Notes: generated by a model not told the origin, from the sequence alone. A DNA stretch of 64,000 nucleotides from Bacteroidetes bacterium ADurb.Bin008 (GCA_002071445.1 MWFE01000033.1:1-64000); one strand, 5' to 3'. Counted from the stretch's first letter, positions 48,363 to 57,024 are shown. Translations and numbers: made by a program.

Positions 48363-48455
48363 TTATTTCTTCTTCTTGTGACGGTTTTTGCGCAAGCGTT
48401 TTTTCCGCTTGTGAGTTGCCATCTTGTGCCTCTTTCTCTTCTTTCCGCTTGGCAT
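48363..48455 (-). CDS. 30-residue basic protein, COX24/AURKAIP1-like putative ribosomal protein
   Basis: A tiny frame between HU and rng: MPSGKKRKRHKMATHKRKKR, then ten more mainly basic residues. Twenty-two of 30 residues are Lys, Arg or His. I recognise the pattern as the AURKAIP1/COX24 domain family, whose members include mitochondrial mS38 and mycobacterial bS22, and near-identical short proteins occur widely in Bacteroidota from memory. It is 22 bases downstream of HU on the same strand. A second Met at residue 12 is possible but the first fits the family. Ribosome association is inference from the relatives. Confidence 0.8.
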   Translation of the reverse strand: MPSGKKRKRHKMATHKRKKRLRKNRHKKKK

Positions 48456-48477
48456 AAAATCAGTTAATTAAAAAATA

Positions 48478-48762
48478 TTACTTTACGTGAGCTTTAACCT
48501 TATTAACAAAAGATTTCGCAGGTTTAAAGGCCGGAATAAAATGCTCGGGAATAATAATAGTAGTGTTTTTGGAAATGTTACGAGCAGTTTTCTTAGCGCG
48601 TTTTTTTACGATAAAACTTCCGAATCCTCTCAGATATACATTGTTATCCTTTACAAGGGATTCTTTCACAGTGTTCATAAAGGCCTCAACTGTTTTCTGA
48701 ACAGCAACCTTTTCAATTCCAGTACTCTTGGAAATCTCGTTTACAATGTCTGCTTTTGTCAT
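48478..48762 (-). CDS. HU-family DNA-binding protein
   Basis: Small nucleoid protein that bends DNA. 94 residues: MTKADIVNEISKSTGIEK, dimer helices, then GFGSFIVKKRAKKTARN and the beta-arm with the intercalating proline region (TTIIIPEHFIPAFKPAKSF). Divergent from mutY; the shared gap holds a good -7 element. In Bacteroidota this position (rng, HU, mutY, ssb, gldE, gldD) is conserved. Confidence 0.95.
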   Translation of the reverse strand: MTKADIVNEISKSTGIEKVAVQKTVEAFMNTVKESLVKDNNVYLRGFGSFIVKKRAKKTARNISKNTTIIIPEHFIPAFKPAKSFVNKVKAHVK

Positions 48763-48817
48763 GTTTGAAAAACTTTATTTATCAATAAATTAAGGTTAAT
48801 TGTTCCAAATAGGACGA

Positions 48818-48848
48818 CAAATATAAGTGTTTTAAATTGATAAATAAA
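48818..48848 (-). promoter_or_regulatory. promoter of the HU gene
   Basis: On the minus strand TTTA (48845-48848), 19 bases, then TATATTTG (48818-48825), a perfect TAnnTTTG with a 3-of-4 -33 element. The HU start codon is 56 bases downstream. It probably also serves the small basic gene and possibly rng. Confidence 0.55.
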
Positions 48849-48898
48849 ATTCTTTACAACTATTTTTGTCAAAAAAAACTTCATTATTTGTTGATTTA

Positions 48899-49990
48899 AT
48901 GGAATTTAAAAATATTCTAAACAAATGGTATCTGCATAACAGGAGAGATTTGCCCTGGAGAGAGAGCGAAAACCCTTACAGTATATGGATTTCAGAAGTT
49001 ATTCTGCAGCAAACACGGGTTGCCCAAGGCATTGGTTTTTATAATCGGTTTTTACAAACTTTTCCTACAGTGTACGATCTTGCCCAAGCTGATGAGGATA
49101 AAATTTTAAAGGTGTGGCAAGGCCTGGGCTACTATTCACGAGCCCGAAATTTGCAGAAAGCAGCCAAGATAATTGTGGAAGAATATAACGGACAATTGCC
49201 TGATACCTTTGATGAGCTGATAAAACTGCCGGGGATTGGGCATTATACGGCCGGTGCCATAGCTTCATTCGCTTTTAAAGAGGCGGTACCGGCTATGGAT
49301 GGGAATGTTTATAGGGTGCTGTCGCGGATTTACGGAGTTTTCTCTTCGCCACACACGGCAAGCGGAAAGAAGGAGTTCTATACCATTGTCATGGAGTTAA
49401 TTGACAGGGATTCGCCTCATCATTTCAATCAGGCACTTTTAGATTTTGGGGCATTGCAATGCCTCCCTCGCAATCCGAAATGCTCCGATTGTCCATTTTC
49501 AAACTTTTGTTACGCTTACCGAAACAACCTTACCCATTGTCTTCCGCAACGAGGGAAAAAGCTGGTGCCAAAAGATCGTTTTTTCACCTACCTATTAATA
49601 AGGTATGGCGGGGTTACCTTTATCGAAAAACGTGGAGAGGGGGATATTTGGCATGCTTTGTACCAGTTCCCTTTGATTGAAACCGATGCTCTTTTGGGTG
49701 AAGATCAGATCGTTACGCACCCGAAATGGAAAAAAATGTTTGGGAGAAAGGAGCCAAAGATAGTTTACATTTCCCCTGTTGTGAAGCACCTGTTGAGCCA
49801 TCAAACTTTGCACTCACGTTTTGTAGTGGTGGAGTTGAAAGGAATAACAAAGACCTTAAAAAACTCTTACCGCCCAATAGAAACAGAGAGTGTTTTCGAG
49901 TACTCAGTACCAAGGTTGATTGATAATTTTTTGGCCTCAGAACCTGCCGAAAAATATTTTTTAAATCCTTCCCAAGCGGATTCTCGATAG
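48899..49990 (+). CDS. mutY: A/G-specific adenine DNA glycosylase MutY
   Basis: Base-excision repair enzyme removing adenine opposite 8-oxoguanine. I start at the ATG at 48899 (363 residues, MEFKNILNKWYLHNRRD); an upstream TTG is in frame but adds nothing conserved. The catalytic Glu lies in WISEVILQQTRV and the catalytic Asp in VPAMDGNVYRV, after the helix-hairpin-helix LPGIGHYTAGAIASF. The iron-sulfur cluster loop is CPRNPKCSDCPFSNFC-like (C-x6-C-x2-C-x5-C, about residues 190-210). A NUDIX-like C-terminal domain reads the 8-oxoguanine. Divergent from HU, upstream of ssb. Confidence 0.95.
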   Translation: MEFKNILNKWYLHNRRDLPWRESENPYSIWISEVILQQTRVAQGIGFYNRFLQTFPTVYDLAQADEDKILKVWQGLGYYSRARNLQKAAKIIVEEYNGQLPDTFDELIKLPGIGHYTAGAIASFAFKEAVPAMDGNVYRVLSRIYGVFSSPHTASGKKEFYTIVMELIDRDSPHHFNQALLDFGALQCLPRNPKCSDCPFSNFCYAYRNNLTHCLPQRGKKLVPKDRFFTYLLIRYGGVTFIEKRGEGDIWHALYQFPLIETDALLGEDQIVTHPKWKKMFGRKEPKIVYISPVVKHLLSHQTLHSRFVVVELKGITKTLKNSYRPIETESVFEYSVPRLIDNFLASEPAEKYFLNPSQADSR

Positions 49991-50064
49991 CATTTTGCAG
50001 TTGACTTGTTTAGCCTGTTGGTCTCAGGCTGTTTTCGTGTTGTGGCAATAAATGGCCAAAATGC

Positions 50065-50096
50065 TTTGGACAATTAAGCGAATAGTTGTAATTTTA
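50065..50096 (+). promoter_or_regulatory. promoter of ssb
   Basis: TTTG (50065-50068), 20 bases, then TAATTTTA (50089-50096), a 7-of-8 match to TAnnTTTG, 23 bases before the ssb ATG. Confidence 0.5.
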
Positions 50097-50119
50097 CTCA
50101 TTACTTAAAAAATTGAACT

Positions 50120-50560
50120 ATGAGCGTTAACAAAGTCATCCTCATCGGGAATGTTGGCAAAGACCCTGAAGTAAGGCATCTCGAAGGGGGCATTTCTGTG
50201 GCCCGTTTCCCTCTTGCAACCAATGAAACATATGTGGATAAGAATGGACAGAGGGTTACCCAAACCGAGTGGCACAATATTGTGGTATGGCGAGGATTGG
50301 CGGATACCGTGGAGAAATATGTTAAATCCGGAAAACTGCTTTACATAGAGGGCAAGTTGAGAACCAATTCGTACGAGGACAAGAATACCGGAGCTAAAAA
50401 GTATTTCACGGAGGTTTATTGTACCAATTTCCGTTTCCTCGGGCCAGCAGCAGAAGGAGGAACGTCGCAGCCCAAAGAGGCACCCAAAGGAACAACCTCC
50501 GACCCGATTGACAGTGCCGATTTCTCCATACCTGAACCGGAGGATGATTTACCCTTTTAA
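50120..50560 (+). CDS. ssb: single-stranded DNA-binding protein
   Basis: Coats single-stranded DNA in replication, repair and recombination. 146 residues: OB fold with MSVNKVILIGNVGKDPEVRH, TEWHNIVVWRGLADTVEKYVKSG and LYIEGKLRTNSY. A short disordered linker leads to the acidic tip EPEDDLPF that recruits partner proteins. Between mutY and gldE in the conserved Bacteroidota order. Confidence 0.97.
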   Translation: MSVNKVILIGNVGKDPEVRHLEGGISVARFPLATNETYVDKNGQRVTQTEWHNIVVWRGLADTVEKYVKSGKLLYIEGKLRTNSYEDKNTGAKKYFTEVYCTNFRFLGPAAEGGTSQPKEAPKGTTSDPIDSADFSIPEPEDDLPF

Positions 50561-50653
50561 TGTTTCCCCATAGTTTTAGGGGATTAAGCATTAAAAATGC
50601 ATTATACAGGCATGCCGTAGAGCCATGCTTTTGTTAGTTAATACTTTAATTTA

Positions 50654-51982
50654 TTGAATTTGATTACCCTCTTCCTTTTTATGCCATTAGCTGCACTCTG
50701 CAGCATTATCCAACCACTGACCTTGGGTTTTTTTGTAGGGTTACTCGTGTTGCTCGTCCTGCTCTTTATCTCAGGGCTCATATCAGGTTCAGAATCGGCA
50801 TATTTCTCGCTAACCCCTTCTGATATTAAGCATCTTGAAGAAACGCATACTAAAAGGGATCAGATGGTACTGCACCTGTTGAAAAAACCGGAACAGCTAC
50901 TGGCATCGGTTCTTTTTACTAACAATTTCGTCAATGTGGGTATCGTTATTCTTTCGGCTTACCTGATGTCCACAGCTTTCGATTTTTCCAATGCTCCATT
51001 GTTAGGCTTTGTTATTCAGGTGGTGGTTATTACATTCATTATTCTTCTTTTCGGCGAGATTACTCCAAAAATATTGGCTGCCAATCGGGCGCTTCCCTTT
51101 TCAAAGTTTATTGCTTTCCCCTTGCACTATTTAATAAAGGTGTTGAAACCATTTAACCATCTTCTGGTTAGCTCTTCGGTGGGGGTTAGCCGTAGGCTTT
51201 CTGCTAAAAGCCAAATTTCCATTGATGAGTTGAGCGACGCCCTGGAGATTACCTCCGGACAATTACCTGAGGAAAAGAAGATTCTCAAAGGCATTGTAAC
51301 GTTTGGGAATACTGAGGTTAGAGAAATTATGAAGCCAAGGCTCGATATAATAGCCATTAGCCTTTCGGCGGGATTCAATAAGCTGAAATCGGTGGTTGTA
51401 GAGTCGGGTTTTAGCAGAATCCCTGTTTACGACCAGTCTTTCGATGAGGTACGGGGCGTGCTTTACGTAAAAGACCTGCTGCCACACATCAACGAATCGG
51501 ATGATTTTCATTGGCAAGGCCTTGTGAGGGAGCCATACTTTGTTCCGGAGAACAAGAGGATTAATGCCCTGCTTTCGGAGTTCCAAACCAGGCGCATTCA
51601 CCTTGCCATTGTGGTTGATGAGTACGGAGGGACCTGTGGCATTGTGACATTGGAAGATATTCTTGAAGAGATAGTTGGCGAAATCTCTGATGAATCGGAT
51701 GAAGAGGTGTCCTTGTATTCAAAGATTGACGACGACAACTACTTTTTTGAAGGGAAAATACCTCTGAATGATTTTTGCAAAGTGGTGAATGTGGACGACG
51801 ACATTTTTGATAGTATCAGGGGAGAAGCAGAAACCCTGGCCGGGGTAATTCTCGAAATAACCGGAATGCTTCCCAGAAAAAATGACATTATAAAGCACAA
51901 GCAGTTTCGATTCCTAATCGAGTCGGTTGACAATAAGAGAATTAAGCGAGTTAAGGTGACCATAAAAAGGAGATCGGAGTAG
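50654..51982 (+). CDS. gldE: gliding-motility-associated CNNM/CorC protein GldE
   Basis: CNNM (DUF21)-CBS-CorC_HlyC membrane protein; in Flavobacterium johnsoniae gldE lies next to gldD and supports gliding. The frame opens at a TTG (50654, 442 residues); an ATG at 50681 is the alternative and neither is clearly favoured. Hydrophobic region about 10-150 with SGSESAYFSLTPSDI and FGEITPKILAANRA. CBS pair from about 215 (IMKPRLDIIAI), then VVDEYGGTCGIVTLEDILEE. The CorC_HlyC domain ends the protein. One base before gldD, so coupled translation is likely. Assignment as gldE rests on the ssb/gldD context. Confidence 0.87.
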   Translation: MNLITLFLFMPLAALCSIIQPLTLGFFVGLLVLLVLLFISGLISGSESAYFSLTPSDIKHLEETHTKRDQMVLHLLKKPEQLLASVLFTNNFVNVGIVILSAYLMSTAFDFSNAPLLGFVIQVVVITFIILLFGEITPKILAANRALPFSKFIAFPLHYLIKVLKPFNHLLVSSSVGVSRRLSAKSQISIDELSDALEITSGQLPEEKKILKGIVTFGNTEVREIMKPRLDIIAISLSAGFNKLKSVVVESGFSRIPVYDQSFDEVRGVLYVKDLLPHINESDDFHWQGLVREPYFVPENKRINALLSEFQTRRIHLAIVVDEYGGTCGIVTLEDILEEIVGEISDESDEEVSLYSKIDDDNYFFEGKIPLNDFCKVVNVDDDIFDSIRGEAETLAGVILEITGMLPRKNDIIKHKQFRFLIESVDNKRIKRVKVTIKRRSE

Positions 51983-51983
51983 T

Positions 51984-52571
51984 ATGCGAATGCATTTCAT
52001 AGTCATCGGTTTAACGCTAACAACCCTTTGGTTTGGGGCATGTCGAAACAGCTCAACTCCCAAACCGAGAGGATATTTCCGGATCGATTTTCCGGCAAAA
52101 GAGTACACAACCTTCGATTCTCTGCCCTTCCCTTATACATTCCAGTTTCCGGTTTACGGAAAGGTTGTTAAGGATAACTCCGCAATCACTGAGCCGTTTT
52201 GGGTCAATGTGGATTTCCCTGCTTATAAAGCCCGTATTCACATAAGCTATAAGGATGCCCGGGGCAGACTGGATTCACTAACCGAAGACTCGAGGATACT
52301 TGCATATAAACATGCGGCTAAAGCCGATGCCATTAACGAAAAATTTTATACCAACCCCGACGAAAAAGTATATGGCATTTTGTATCAGATCAAAGGAAAC
52401 GCAGCGAATGCATGGCAGTTTTATGTAACCGACTCGACAGAGCACTATTTAAGGGGGGCTTTGTATTTTTCTGTAAAGACTAATAAGGATTCTTTGGCTC
52501 CGGCCATCAACTTTTTTGGCGATGACTTAATTCATCTTATGGAAACAGTAAAATGGAAAAATGGTAAATAG
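51984..52571 (+). CDS. gldD: gliding-motility lipoprotein GldD
   Basis: 195-residue lipoprotein: signal peptide with lipobox LWFGAC (Cys about 20), then PKPRGYFRIDFPAKEY, the family N terminus, and a globular domain with HISYKDARGRLDSLTEDS. Known in gliding Bacteroidota as required for motility, acting in the cell envelope; its molecular role is unknown. Presence does not prove motility, since non-gliding relatives also keep it. Immediately follows gldE and precedes the phosphopantetheinyl transferase gene by five bases. Confidence 0.87.
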   Translation: MRMHFIVIGLTLTTLWFGACRNSSTPKPRGYFRIDFPAKEYTTFDSLPFPYTFQFPVYGKVVKDNSAITEPFWVNVDFPAYKARIHISYKDARGRLDSLTEDSRILAYKHAAKADAINEKFYTNPDEKVYGILYQIKGNAANAWQFYVTDSTEHYLRGALYFSVKTNKDSLAPAINFFGDDLIHLMETVKWKNGK

Positions 52572-52576
52572 GCATA

Positions 52577-53218
52577 ATGGGATTAATTGATTTAGTAAAA
52601 AACGATGACTACACCCTGGGGATATGGCGTGTGGAGGAGACTGAGGAAGAGCTAAAGGTGAACGTTGGTGGTACGCACTTTCCGGGTTTAAATAAAATTA
52701 CCCATCATCGCCGCAGGCTCGAGTGGTTGGCCGCCAGATCTTTGTTAAAAGAGTTTGGCTATCAGGGATTTGTGAAATATCACCCTTCCCGCCGCCCATT
52801 CCTGGCCAATTCGAGGGCACATATTTCCATCAGCCATTCCTTTCCCTTTGTTACCGTAATATTAAGCAGCAATTTTCTGGTGGGCATCGATATTGAGTAT
52901 TACAACAGGTCATTTAAGTCAGTTACCCATAAGTATTTATCTGAAAGGGAGAAAAGGTGGATTGACCAAAACGACAACAAGATGCTGGCATTAATATGGA
53001 GCACGAAGGAAGCACTTTACAAATTACCGGGAATGGGAGGGATTAGCGGAACCGATATGGATGTTAAGCCCATCGAAACCATTGCCAATAACGGTAATCT
53101 GGATGCCATTATTCGCATTGGGGGAACCGTTCAACGTTTTAACTACATCAGGTATAGCTATGTGGGTAGTTTTAACGTGGTTTGGGTTTGCTGCAATCCA
53201 AGGACTTTAATTTGGTAG
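52577..53218 (+). CDS. 4'-phosphopantetheinyl transferase (Sfp-type)
   Basis: Transfers phosphopantetheine from coenzyme A to carrier proteins. 213 residues. Motifs: HISISHSFPFV in the N-terminal half, LVGIDIEYYNRS with the magnesium-binding Asp/Glu pair (about 95), and LIWSTKEALYKLPGMGG (about 135) with the catalytic Lys. It lies in the gldE-gldD operon, five bases after gldD and four before the next gene. The carrier-protein target is not in this window. Confidence 0.9.
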   Translation: MGLIDLVKNDDYTLGIWRVEETEEELKVNVGGTHFPGLNKITHHRRRLEWLAARSLLKEFGYQGFVKYHPSRRPFLANSRAHISISHSFPFVTVILSSNFLVGIDIEYYNRSFKSVTHKYLSEREKRWIDQNDNKMLALIWSTKEALYKLPGMGGISGTDMDVKPIETIANNGNLDAIIRIGGTVQRFNYIRYSYVGSFNVVWVCCNPRTLIW

Positions 53219-53222
53219 CTAT

Positions 53223-53945
53223 ATGATATACAGCAAGTTAATTTCCAGTGGCAGTAAAAAAGCAGCTTTTGCACTCTTGGTTGACCCCGATAAGCATACG
53301 GAGTACAGCATTAAAGATATAGCCTGTAAAGCAGAAAAAGCAGGGGTTGATATATTATTCTTCGGCGGCAGTTTTGTTAAAAGCCGAATTGAACAGCTGC
53401 TGTTGGAGTTGAAACGAAATACCACTATTCCGGTTGTGCTGTTCCCCGGAAACGCAATTCAATTCACCGGCACTGCCGATGCCATCCTGTTGCTTTCTCT
53501 TATATCGGGGAGGAATCCCGAATACCTCATAGGGAACCATGTAATAGTATCGCACGCACTGAAAGAAAGTGGGATGGAGATTATCCCAACAGGATATATT
53601 CTTATTGAGTCCGGTATTACAACCGCTGTACAGTACATGAGCAATACGATGGCTATTCCGTCACACAAAGTTGACCTCGTGGTAGCAACTGCCCTTGCAG
53701 GGCAACAGTTGGGGCTTAAGGCAATCTATCTCGAAGCCGGCAGCGGGGCTGCAAACCCCATCCCAACCGAAGTGATTAAAGAGGTTAGAAAGAACATCGA
53801 CCTGCCGTTGATTGTAGGCGGGGGATTACGTTCGCCCGAACAAGTAGCTGCTGCAGTTGAGGCGGGGGCCAATACCATTGTGGTTGGTAATGTCATTGAG
53901 CAGAGTCCCGAATTGTTAAGCCAATTGGTTAGCGCAACCCATTAA
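53223..53945 (+). CDS. geranylgeranylglyceryl/heptaprenylglyceryl phosphate synthase family protein
   Basis: TIM-barrel prenyltransferase of the GGGPS/PcrB family. It joins a polyprenyl diphosphate to sn-glycerol-1-phosphate to form an archaeal-type ether. 240 residues: ALLVDPDKHTEYSI at the N terminus, FFGGSFVKSRIEQLL, the LEAGSGAANPIP phosphate-binding loop and the C-terminal LIVGGGLRSPEQVAAAVEAGANTIVVGN. Bacteroidota form a known bacterial branch of this family. Last gene of the run starting at ssb, followed by a strong terminator. No glycerol-1-phosphate dehydrogenase gene is in the window. Confidence 0.9.
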   Translation: MIYSKLISSGSKKAAFALLVDPDKHTEYSIKDIACKAEKAGVDILFFGGSFVKSRIEQLLLELKRNTTIPVVLFPGNAIQFTGTADAILLLSLISGRNPEYLIGNHVIVSHALKESGMEIIPTGYILIESGITTAVQYMSNTMAIPSHKVDLVVATALAGQQLGLKAIYLEAGSGAANPIPTEVIKEVRKNIDLPLIVGGGLRSPEQVAAAVEAGANTIVVGNVIEQSPELLSQLVSATH

Positions 53946-53966
53946 TCTGTTTGGCTGTTAATAAAA

Positions 53967-53997
53967 AACAAAAAGGCGCTCCGAGCGCCTTTTTGTT
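53967..53997. terminator. bidirectional terminator between the gldD operon and korB
   Basis: AACAAAAAGGCGCT and AGCGCCTTTTTGTT-type arms around a short CCG loop make a strong stem with A-run and T-run flanks, in the gap between two convergent genes. Confidence 0.92.
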
Positions 53998-54014
53998 TGT
54001 GTAATTATTAATGG

Positions 54015-55040
54015 CTATTTCATTTCGTACGTATCGCCGCTATGGAGAAGATCGTCCATACACTTAATCTTAGCATTTTTTTGGACATCCAACAGCTGAT
54101 CGCGGACATTATCGTCGTAGGTTGAATGTTTAACCGCACGAATCACTCCCAATGCTACAGGGAAATCAGGCAGGTTCATATTGGTAAGCATTACGTGCAA
54201 TCCCGGATTTGGATTGTGGGCATCGTGAACCAAAATATCATCCAGAGTGTAACCATTTTCGCCTATGGTTACAACTTTAAGCTGGTTGTCTTCGAAAACA
54301 AGTCCCTTCTCATTATTCTTGCCAAAGAGCATCTTTTCGCCATGCCTAAGCACAATGGTAGTATTGGCCCGATTCTCCTTGTCGGTTATCTCTTCGTGAG
54401 TACGGTCGTTGAAAATAACGCAGTTCTGCTGAACCACCACCACCGATGTCCCGTCGTGTTTGGCTGCTTCCACAAGAACTTCAGCGGTTAGCTTAACGTC
54501 AACGTCAATGGTACGGGCGAAAAATTTTCCCTGGGCTCCAATGACCAACTCTCCAGGCCTAAATGGGTGTTCTACAGTGCCATAGGGCGACGTTCGGGTA
54601 ATAGCCCCCAACTTCGAAGTGGGGCTGTACTGCCCTTTGGTCAACCCGTATATCTCGTTGTTGAACAGAATGATGTTGATATCGATATTACGCCTGATGG
54701 CATGGATAAAGTGATTTCCCCCAATGGCCAGCGAATCGCCGTCGCCGGTTAGCATCCAAACGCTGAGCTTTGGGTTGGCCACCTTAATACCGGTTGAGAT
54801 GGCGGCAGCCCTTCCGTGAATGCCATGAAAACCGTAGGTATCAACGTAGTAAGGAAATCGGCTTGAACAGCCTATGCCGGAGACGAAAACATATCTCTCC
54901 TTGCTGTAATCCAGCGCTTCCGATACATCGGGCAGCGCCCGGCAAACAGCATTTAGTATGGCGTGATCACCGCATCCGGGGCACCAACGTACCTCTTGAT
55001 TGCTTTTAAAATCCTGCGGAGTATAGTTGTGTTTTCCCAT
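54015..55040 (-). CDS. korB: 2-oxoacid:ferredoxin oxidoreductase beta subunit
   Basis: Thiamine-diphosphate subunit of a 2-oxoglutarate (or other 2-oxoacid):ferredoxin oxidoreductase, which oxidatively decarboxylates to acyl-CoA. 341 residues: WCPGCGDHAILNAV, with two cluster-type cysteines, near the N terminus; ThDP motif TGDGDSLAIGGNHFIHAI (about 94-111) and FNNEIYGLTKGQYSPTS. A short C-terminal domain follows. Two bases after korA, so the pair is translationally coupled. No separate ferredoxin (KorC/D) subunit gene is present, fitting the two-subunit type. Confidence 0.92.
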   Translation of the reverse strand: MGKHNYTPQDFKSNQEVRWCPGCGDHAILNAVCRALPDVSEALDYSKERYVFVSGIGCSSRFPYYVDTYGFHGIHGRAAAISTGIKVANPKLSVWMLTGDGDSLAIGGNHFIHAIRRNIDINIILFNNEIYGLTKGQYSPTSKLGAITRTSPYGTVEHPFRPGELVIGAQGKFFARTIDVDVKLTAEVLVEAAKHDGTSVVVVQQNCVIFNDRTHEEITDKENRANTTIVLRHGEKMLFGKNNEKGLVFEDNQLKVVTIGENGYTLDDILVHDAHNPNPGLHVMLTNMNLPDFPVALGVIRAVKHSTYDDNVRDQLLDVQKNAKIKCMDDLLHSGDTYEMK

Positions 55041-55042
55041 GA

Positions 55043-56896
55043 TTACTTGCCCTCCAGAATTTGATTAAATTTCTCTTTAAGTTCAACAACAGTGAATGGC
55101 AACCCTTGTACCTTATTGTATTGCAGGTAGTTAAATTCCTGAAGCCTCATGCGCAGGTAATTGGCAAGTTGCCCTAAGTTAAGCTCACACACCAGAATCT
55201 TCTTGAAACGTTTGAAAATATCATGCGTGTTTTTGGGAAGAGGCTTGATGTAGTTGAAATGGCAAAGAGAGATACTTTTGTTTTGCTCCCTCAGTTCTTG
55301 GACAGCGGTCAGCAGATGTCCGTATGTGCCGCCCCAGCCCACAACAAGCAGTTCGCCCTCCTGATCGCCATAAACTTCTTGGAGCGGGATAAATTCCTTA
55401 ATCCTTTCAATCTTGGCCTCCCTTATATCAACCATTTTTTGGTGGTTCATGGGATCGTGTGAAACGGAGCCTTTTATAAAATCTTTTTCCAACCCGCCCA
55501 CGCGGTGTTCAAAACCCTTTTGTCCGGGTATCGCCCAGCGTCGGGCAAGCCTTTCGGGGTCGCGTTCATATGGGTAATAGGGGTTAGTCCCTTCGGGAAC
55601 GTATGGCGGTTTAATCTCAGGATAATCTTTCATGCTTGGGATAAGCCAGGGTTCACTTCCGTTGGCAAGGTATCCGTCGGTGAGAAGGATGACCGGAGTC
55701 ATATGCTCGAGGGCAATTTTTGCGGCATTGAAAGCCCAGTCGAAACAGTTGCTCGATGTGCTTGCTGCAACTACAGCAACAGGAGCTTCACCATTCCTTC
55801 CGAAGAGGGCTTGCATCAGGTCACTTTGCTCTGTTTTCGTGGGCAGTCCCGTTGATGGGCCTCCTCGTTGTACATCAACAATCACAAGGGGCAATTCAGT
55901 CATCACGGCGAGGCCTATGGCTTCTGTTTTCAGCGAAAGGCCGGGGCCCGATGTTGTGGTAACGGCCAGATTTCCCGCATAGGATGCGCCGATGGCGGTG
56001 CAAATGCCCGCAATTTCATCTTCAACCTGAAGGGTTTTAACGCCTAAATCCTTGCGATTGGCCAGTTCAATCAGAATATCGGTAGCGGGTGTGATGGGGT
56101 ATGAACCACAGAATAGTGGTAACTTAGACTTCTCTGAGGCTGCAATTAATCCCCAGGCAGTGGCAACGTTACCGCTAATTGTTCGGTACAGCCCCTTTTT
56201 CATATTCTTGGCGGGGGGTATGTGGTACGTATTGGCTATGGCCTGTATGTTCGAAGCGTAGTTATAGCCATCGCGGAGTACCTTTTTGTTGGCATCGATA
56301 ACGCGTGGTTTGGTTTTGAATTTTTCTTCGAAGAAATGTTCGGTGAAATTCAATGGCCGTTCGAACATGTAGTACACCATCCCGAGGGCAAACATATTCT
56401 TGCTTCGGGCAATACTTTTGTTATCGAGATCGGTTTCTTTCAAACTCTCTTTGGTCAGGGTGGATATGGGGGCAAAAATAACCTTGTAATCCTCCAATTT
56501 CAACTCCTTAATAGGGTCATCGGTACTGTAGTTTGCGCGCTGATACCCTTTTTCATTGAACGAATCGCTGTCAACAATAATCGTTGCACCCACTTTGAGC
56601 CATTTGGCGTTGGTTTTGAGCGCAGCCGGATTCATGGCAACCAGTACATCGCAATAATCGCCGGGAGTATTAACCTTTTTACTCCCAATCTGGAGTTGAA
56701 ATCCCGATACTCCACCAATGGTCCCCTGGGGAGCCCGTATTTCAGAGGGATAATCGGGGAAAGTGCTGACACTATTCCCGAAAAGGGCAGAAGCCTCGGA
56801 GAAAAGGGTTCCCGAAAGCTGCATCCCGTCACCCGAGTCGCCTGAGAATCGAATAGATAACTCATCCAGTTTAACGGATTGTTTCTCTTTATCCAT
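55043..56896 (-). CDS. korA: 2-oxoacid:ferredoxin oxidoreductase fused gamma-alpha subunit
   Basis: Partner of korB. I start at the ATG at 56896 (617 residues, MDKEKQSVKLDELSIRF); a longer frame begins inside a palindrome and is unlikely. Residues 10-190 form the gamma (CoA-binding) domain with RFSGDSGDGMQLSG; the alpha domain then follows with GSYPITPATDIL and VTTTSGPGLSLKTEAIG. Fusion of gamma and alpha is standard in the KorA type. The substrate (2-oxoglutarate or pyruvate-like) is not fixed by these motifs. Indicates an anaerobic or ferredoxin-using metabolism. A 14-bp inverted repeat lies 45-80 bases upstream. Confidence 0.9.
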   Translation of the reverse strand: MDKEKQSVKLDELSIRFSGDSGDGMQLSGTLFSEASALFGNSVSTFPDYPSEIRAPQGTIGGVSGFQLQIGSKKVNTPGDYCDVLVAMNPAALKTNAKWLKVGATIIVDSDSFNEKGYQRANYSTDDPIKELKLEDYKVIFAPISTLTKESLKETDLDNKSIARSKNMFALGMVYYMFERPLNFTEHFFEEKFKTKPRVIDANKKVLRDGYNYASNIQAIANTYHIPPAKNMKKGLYRTISGNVATAWGLIAASEKSKLPLFCGSYPITPATDILIELANRKDLGVKTLQVEDEIAGICTAIGASYAGNLAVTTTSGPGLSLKTEAIGLAVMTELPLVIVDVQRGGPSTGLPTKTEQSDLMQALFGRNGEAPVAVVAASTSSNCFDWAFNAAKIALEHMTPVILLTDGYLANGSEPWLIPSMKDYPEIKPPYVPEGTNPYYPYERDPERLARRWAIPGQKGFEHRVGGLEKDFIKGSVSHDPMNHQKMVDIREAKIERIKEFIPLQEVYGDQEGELLVVGWGGTYGHLLTAVQELREQNKSISLCHFNYIKPLPKNTHDIFKRFKKILVCELNLGQLANYLRMRLQEFNYLQYNKVQGLPFTVVELKEKFNQILEGK

Positions 56897-56940
56897 AATG
56901 GTTTGTTTTAGTTGTACTGCATCAAAAGAGTTAAAATGTA

Positions 56941-56973
56941 AATGCATATAAAATACCCGATTTTATATGCATT
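56941..56973 (-). promoter_or_regulatory. 14-bp perfect inverted repeat in the korA leader
   Basis: AATGCATATAAAAT (56941-56954) is repeated in inverted form at 56960-56973 with a five-base ACCCG spacer. It lies 44 bases upstream of the korA ATG and downstream of the likely -7 element at 57025. No T-run follows. Candidate operator or RNA hairpin. Confidence 0.6.
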
Positions 56974-57024
56974 GTGGTAAAAGGCAAACAATAAATGCTG
57001 TTACTTTTCCCAAACAATTTCACA

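Noticed and set aside
50570..50590. Short CCCC...GGGG inverted repeat after ssb
   Set aside because: The stem is only about five bases and lacks a T-run, so it is not a convincing terminator.
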